A stretch of 64,000 nucleotides of DNA from Omphiscola glabra (taxonomy: Eukaryota > Mollusca > Gastropoda > Lymnaeidae), in the NCBI GenBank assembly GCA_964017045.1, contig OZ024798.1, positions 25,323,347-25,387,346 on the forward strand, in the 5' to 3' direction. Each line of letters starts with the position of its first letter. The stretch's first letter is position 1. The position numbers were made by a program, and so were the translations under genes. Below are positions 59,295 to 64,000 of this stretch, in pieces. The notes below the pieces were generated by a model that worked only from the letters and a program-made list of their open reading frames with translations, was not told where the DNA came from and made no database searches.

Positions 59295-59525
59295 ACGCCA
59301 TTTATTTCGAGCTGCACCAATGACCCCACTTATTTCGAGCTGCACCACTGACTCCACTTACTTCGAGCTGCACCACTGACCCCACTTATTTCGAGCTGCA
59401 CCACTGACCCCACTTATTTCGAGCTGCACCACTGACCCCACTTATTTTGAGCTGCACCACTGACCCCACTTATTTCGAGCTGCACCACTGACCCCACTTA
59501 TTTCGAGCTGCACCACTGACTCCAC
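59283..59525. repeat. 28-bp minisatellite seeded by a MITE terminus
   Basis: Eight to nine units with core gagctgcaccactgacccca. The first copy is the right end of MITE copy 6 (gctgcgccactgacgcca). Confidence 0.94.
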
Positions 59526-59882
59526 TTCTCTGAACTCGTGAAGGAGTACGTTTTAACTGTCAAAATGTGTCATAACAAAAGTCAGATTTCACTCTGACAG
59601 AGCAGACAGAGACAACACACAACATACACACAGAGAGAGACAGACACACACACACACACATACACATAGCAGGAATAAACAAAGGTTTACTACGTTGCCT
59701 TGACCATTGACCTCTGCCTAAACTTTGACCATGGCGTCAAATTCTCCAGCAGCTACTTCCACTGGGCAACGATAGTCCAACCGAAACTGACGTAGGGCGT
59801 CGTAGGGCGTAAGATTTCTTCTAATTTCTGGTCACCCGCAGGTCTGAGATCAATTCATGATATTTTATGACACTCTTTTCTC
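59526..59882. other. Intron 1, unique segment with (CA)n
   Basis: Contains a cacacacacacacac tract near 59645 and a short cgtagggcgt doublet near 59793. Confidence 0.5.
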
Positions 59883-59899
59883 GTTTTGATAACTTCGAC

Positions 59900-60130
59900 A
59901 GTGCCCGGCATACTGTCTTATATGTTCTTGCCTTCCACATTGCTCTGCTCGGCATACTGTCCTATATGTTCTTGCCTTCCATATTGCTCTGCTCGGCATA
60001 CTGTCCTATATGTTCTTGCCTTCCATATTGCTCTGCTCGGCATACTGTCCTATATGTTCTTGCCTTCCATATTGCTCTGCTCGGCATACTGTCCTATATG
60101 TTCTTGCCTTCCATATTGCTCTGCCCGGCA
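59900..60130. repeat. 44-bp minisatellite (cctatatgttcttgccttcc)
   Basis: Five units with ctctgctcggcatactgt joins. Confidence 0.95.
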
Positions 60131-61100
60131 GACCATTCCCCCATACATTTTTATCGGCAGATAACTCTTACGCGTCTCTCATCTGGGTTTCAGCTTGGGG
60201 TCAGTTTTATCAGCCCGGCTATTTGATACCTGATCCATCTGCTGGACAGCGCCGTGCGTAGGCCTACCACCCTCCCATCCCCCTATGCCAGCAGGGAGCA
60301 CTTAATGGGAGGGTGAGGGGTGGATGCTGCTCGGCGTCAACTGCGATCACGTGGTACTAAACAACTGTCTGGTTGTAGTAGTCATGTCTGGACATTCCCT
60401 TTGAACTTCCTTGTAACCCAGCAGAAACAGATCTGTAAAAGTATACTATGAAAATGTTGAGCTTTTCTCTTATGTTTTCAAACCTATGTACACTACGTTT
60501 TAACCCCCGGTACCCGACCACAGCAAGAAATGATGCACACAGAATTCCACCCATTCCATTGGAGATACCACCATCTCTCCACTAAAATGTATAAATGTTT
60601 AAGGGTTAAGTCTTTTACAACTTTAACCGGCAGATGAACGTTTCGAGTACGCTGGGTTAAAAATAGCCTTTTTATTGCAGAAACCATTTCAAAACCAGGT
60701 ATTCTTGTAACGATTACCCCTCCATCCTCCCACCCCCACCCTTCTCCCCCCCTCACCCACCCCCTAACGGCATCGTCTGTTTGGCTGTTAAAGCCTACCT
60801 ATACCCACCACTCCACCAATGCCTCCACGCCACCACGCCCCCAATGCCTCCACGCCACCAATGCCTCTTCTTTTTGGGTATATTGTGAAGAATATATGAA
60901 TTCTGTTTACCTTATGCTTGGCTAGAATGAGCACTAGTTTCTAAACAACGATCTTATGACGCTGTACAATTGTGTAAGCAAATCTCCGGGAGTTGATTCG
61001 TACCAAGAGAAAAATGTACATAGAAGAGAACAGCATCGATAAATAAGAATTGATATTGTTATTCTTATATCACGTTCTCGAACAGAATAACAATTTTGTG
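60131..61100. other. Intron 1, unique segment
   Basis: A short ccaatgcctccacgccac doublet lies near 60815-60865. No gene recognised. Confidence 0.45.
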
Positions 61101-61129
61101 AAGGGACGAAATGTGGGTCTGAGAGAAAT

Positions 61130-61345
61130 AAATGCAATGTTCAGTTTGATAAATACGAAGATCTTGTTTGATGAGCGCAAGAATGAGTTTGGTGAGAGCA
61201 GGATTTCATTGAAGAGAGATCGGTCCAATGTTTTGTTTCATAGATATAGTTGCAAAATTGAGTTTGATGAGAGCAAGATTTGGTTGAAGAGAGATTGGTG
61301 CCATTTTTAGCTTGAGATAGATGGTTGCAAATTTCAGTTTCATCG
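61130..61345. repeat. Decayed ~75-bp repeat (gatgagagcaagattt)
   Basis: Two to three degenerate copies with tgatgagagcaagattt, ttgaagagagat and gttgcaaa. The derived open frame shows the same internal repetition. Confidence 0.6.
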
Positions 61346-61507
61346 TGTTACGATTATGCCTGAAAGAAATTATTGCAAATCTTTATCTATTTGATATTTC
61401 ATTAAATTGATTTGAACCTGTTACGGTTCCTAGAAGACATTCTTGTCTGTACTTATGCTCTCTTTGCCTATACCCGGCCTGCGGACCCTCCCCCAACCCT
61501 TCTCTAA

Positions 61508-61572
61508 AACCTGTAACTATTCTTCTGTAACTATTCCTCTGTAACTATTCCTCTGTAACTATTCCTCGGTAA
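61508..61572. repeat. 15-bp array (ctgtaactattcctc)
   Basis: Four near-perfect copies. Bases 61573-62030 are unique. Confidence 0.92.
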
Positions 61573-62030
61573 TGTTTCACATGTAAGAATTGTGTATCAC
61601 TCTTTTGTTACAAAATCCGAATAAATTTGGTTCCAAATTATAATCAATTTTTTTTGCTTACGTATTTTCGTTTTTTCTTAATGTACTTGAGTGGGTACTT
61701 GACTAAACATGCATTGAAATAATGTACTTAATAAAAATCCCAATTAGTGGTAATTTTATTGAACACAGCGTTGCAGTTATACAGAAATACCTAGAGAATT
61801 ATTATTTGCAATGAGAAATTATTCATAGCTTTAAGTTCATATTAAATTTAGAAATAAATGAAACATGTTTGCGGAGAACGTGTCACCAATGTCACATTGT
61901 TTGTGTGTTCGCCTTAATGGCACGCATCTTCTCGGCTACATTACATGTTTTCTAACAAAAAAAATGGCGTTAAAATTAGCTCTTACATAGAAGGTTAGGA
62001 ATGCACGTCCGTACGGAAGTGGGGCTAAAT

Positions 62031-62092
62031 AGCGCGAGACTAGATAGCAGGAGACGAGATAGCGCGAGACTAGATAGCAGGAGACGAGATAA
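62031..62092. repeat. ~30-bp duplication (gcgcgagactagatagcagg)
   Basis: Two copies followed by the TG microsatellite. Confidence 0.88.
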
Positions 62093-62101
62093 AGGGTTTT
62101 G

Positions 62102-62209
<108 letters not shown>

Positions 62210-62741
62210 CAGGGGAAGGGGTATGTCTTCTCTGAGTTTACAATTTCCGGCCCTTCAGATCTTGCTTTTAAAGAAAACATTTTTTTTAGGAAACCGAGTT
62301 GGGTAGTTATGTTTGCTTTATTTTATTAATAATATGAATAAACCATTTTTTTTCGCCCCTGGCACATTTGTCAGTTGAAATGAACAAAGTCTCTGTTAGT
62401 TCTGTTGTGTTGGACCTTGTATTTACCATCTGTTTGAACTTTACTGTGTGCCGTTCAGGCTGAATCAGCCCATCGTTTCTTTCTTTATTACATCCCTTTA
62501 TTTAGTTCGACATCCCGCCACAGTCCCTAAAACCTCCTAGTCTAGACACACCAAACACCGTATTCACGTCTCTTGACTTTCAAGATGATGTCATTAGTTC
62601 AGACACTTTGAAAGGCACTGATCCAACCAGAGATACCAACCGTGATGAAGATTTTGTTGTTGGTGGTGGTGGTGGTTTTATTGGTAACCTACAACCTTTG
62701 TGTCATCTCCTTTTTTCTGTTTTTTTTTCCCTACTTTTAAG

Positions 62742-63010
62742 GATGTGAAAATCTTGACAGCGGTGTCGGCATCTACGCATCTGACCCGGAAGCGTACAAA
62801 GTCTTCGCCGACGTCCTCGACCCGGTCATAAAAGACTACCACAAGTTGCCGGAGAAGAAAAACATCCACCACCCCAGCCTGGACTTTGGCGACGTCGAGA
62901 AGCATAGACTAGAAGACCTTGACCCCGAGGGCAAGTTCATCATCAGCACCAGGGTCAGGGTCGGGCGGTCCCAGGAAGGTTATGGCTTTCCTCCAATCCT
63001 CTCGCTCGAG
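62742..63010 (+). CDS. AK: Arginine kinase, coding exon 2 (GS region and STRVR motif)
   Basis: The exon follows a long pyrimidine tract and an AG acceptor (ctacttttaag). Its first two bases, GA, complete the G left over from exon 1 to make GGA (Gly103). It reads [18 protein letters not shown], then [38 protein letters not shown] and [12 protein letters not shown], to residue 192. SGVGIY (residues 109-114) is the substrate-specificity segment of AKs, and the Arg residues of STRVR (173 and 175) belong to the nucleotide-phosphate binding set. The exon ends at CTCGAG/GTACGT in phase 0. The usual RCGRS and GYPFNP are here RVGRS and GYGFPP. The catalytic Cys and the rest of the C-terminal domain must be in later exons outside the window. 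Confidence 0.95.
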
Positions 63011-63525
63011 GTACGTGCCGTGGTATTTGTGTCTTTTGTTTTGAGTTTATGTAAATTTGTGGGGGTAAAGTTCATATTATATTTCATTAAATAATAGGTT
63101 TCTTGTTTAATAAAAATTTGAGTGATGGTAAACGTTTGCTGTGAGACAAAACAACGAGTTGGTGAGAAAATAATTCATCGGCGGACAAATGGGAAAGGGA
63201 GTAGTACAGTCCGAAGCCTGCTTCTCTATAATTAGGAAGGCGGGCAAACATAAACAATAAAATATCATTAATCCATACGATCATTATAATCAACCAACAC
63301 CACGTCAGGAATAGGTTTTAAATTTTCATGCCAAATTAGAAGTCAAGGCATTACCTATTACCATTTCAGCTTAACAACTTTATTTGAATATTATAATACT
63401 AGAGCTTAACCGGGTACAGTTTTTTTTTTACACCAGGTCCGGAGATTTTGAGTAAATTCCCGATGGGTCCAAGTGTTACAAAAACACACACAAAAAAGAG
63501 TTTACATATCATTTTCTATAAACAA
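63011..63525 (+). other. AK: Start of arginine kinase intron 2
   Basis: It begins with the donor GTACGT. The sequence is AT-rich and unique-looking, with a T9 run near 63421. No feature is recognised before the 46-bp array. Confidence 0.7.
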
Positions 63526-63742
63526 TATGCCTACAGTCAGTCCTACATCCTACCTGCCGGCCTTTAAACAATATGCCTACAGCCAGTCCTACACCCTACC
63601 TGCCGGCCTTTAAACAATACGCCTACAGCCAGTCCTACACCCTACCTGCCGGCCTTTAAACAATACGCCTACAGTCAGTCCTACACCCTACCTGCCGGCC
63701 TTTAAACAATATGCCTACAGCCAGTCCTACACCATACCCGCG
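63526..63742. repeat. 46-bp tandem array in intron 2
   Basis: About 4.5 copies of a 46-bp unit with core caatatgcctacagccagtc and ctacctgccggcc. Copies differ by single C/T changes, so the array is young. The remaining sequence to 64000 is unique and shows nothing recognisable. Confidence 0.9.
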
Positions 63743-64000
63743 GCTCTTTATTGACTCATATAACAGAAATATAATAATTCAACCTATCTACCTGAGTTCA
63801 ACAGTCACGCAGGAGCTCGCTGCGGATAGCCTCTTTTTGAAAGCACTACTCATATAAAATTTGTTGAGCAGTGAGGGTGGGAGGTTGTGAACAGGAAGCA
63901 GGACACACCCGCAGCAAAATATATATAAGGGATACTTATTATATAACTATTAATGAGAAATAAACGTCGACACTCAGACCAACAGCTACTGATTGAATAC

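Overview
The window looks like animal nuclear DNA, most likely from a mollusc and plausibly a panpulmonate (pond) snail. It has one recognisable protein-coding gene, on the + strand, split by a very long intron. No bacterial-style gene packing, rRNA, tRNA or CRISPR array was found. The snail assignment rests on the invertebrate phosphagen kinase and on three SPIN/URR1-like hAT elements, a superfamily reported from Lymnaea stagnalis; it is an inference.

The gene is an arginine kinase (AK). Coding exon 1 (19523-19829) encodes an unusual Ala/Pro/Glu-rich N-terminal extension followed by the start of the AK N-domain. Coding exon 2 (62742-63010) continues with the guanidino-specificity region and the STRVR motif. 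Both junctions have GT/AG sites, and the split glycine codon joins in frame across a 42,912-bp intron. Exon 3 onward, including the catalytic C-terminal domain, lies beyond the right edge. The 5' flank (1-19522) holds a candidate promoter at about 18.9-19.1 kb.

Nearly everything else is repeats. I count about 50 tandem arrays with units of 11-121 bp. They total roughly 18 kb by adding my own spans and occur in the 5' flank, in intron 1 and at the start of intron 2. Several carry transcription-factor-like motifs in every unit: GATA at 3.5-4.0 kb, CRE-like TGACGT at 6.5 kb and 36.7-37.7 kb. The 38-bp array at 36701-37680 keeps register for 26 units without an indel.

Interspersed are short DNA transposons: three SPIN-like elements, six CAGTGGCGTA-type hAT MITEs (three with perfect 8-bp target duplications), CAGGGCCGGC-type elements, one pogo/Tigger-like MITE with TA duplications, a fold-back family, a larger hAT-like element and a probable solo LTR. 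Two tandem arrays start exactly at MITE ends, which suggests that insertions seed minisatellites here. The many long open frames over arrays are by-products of repeat units without stop codons, and I do not call them genes.
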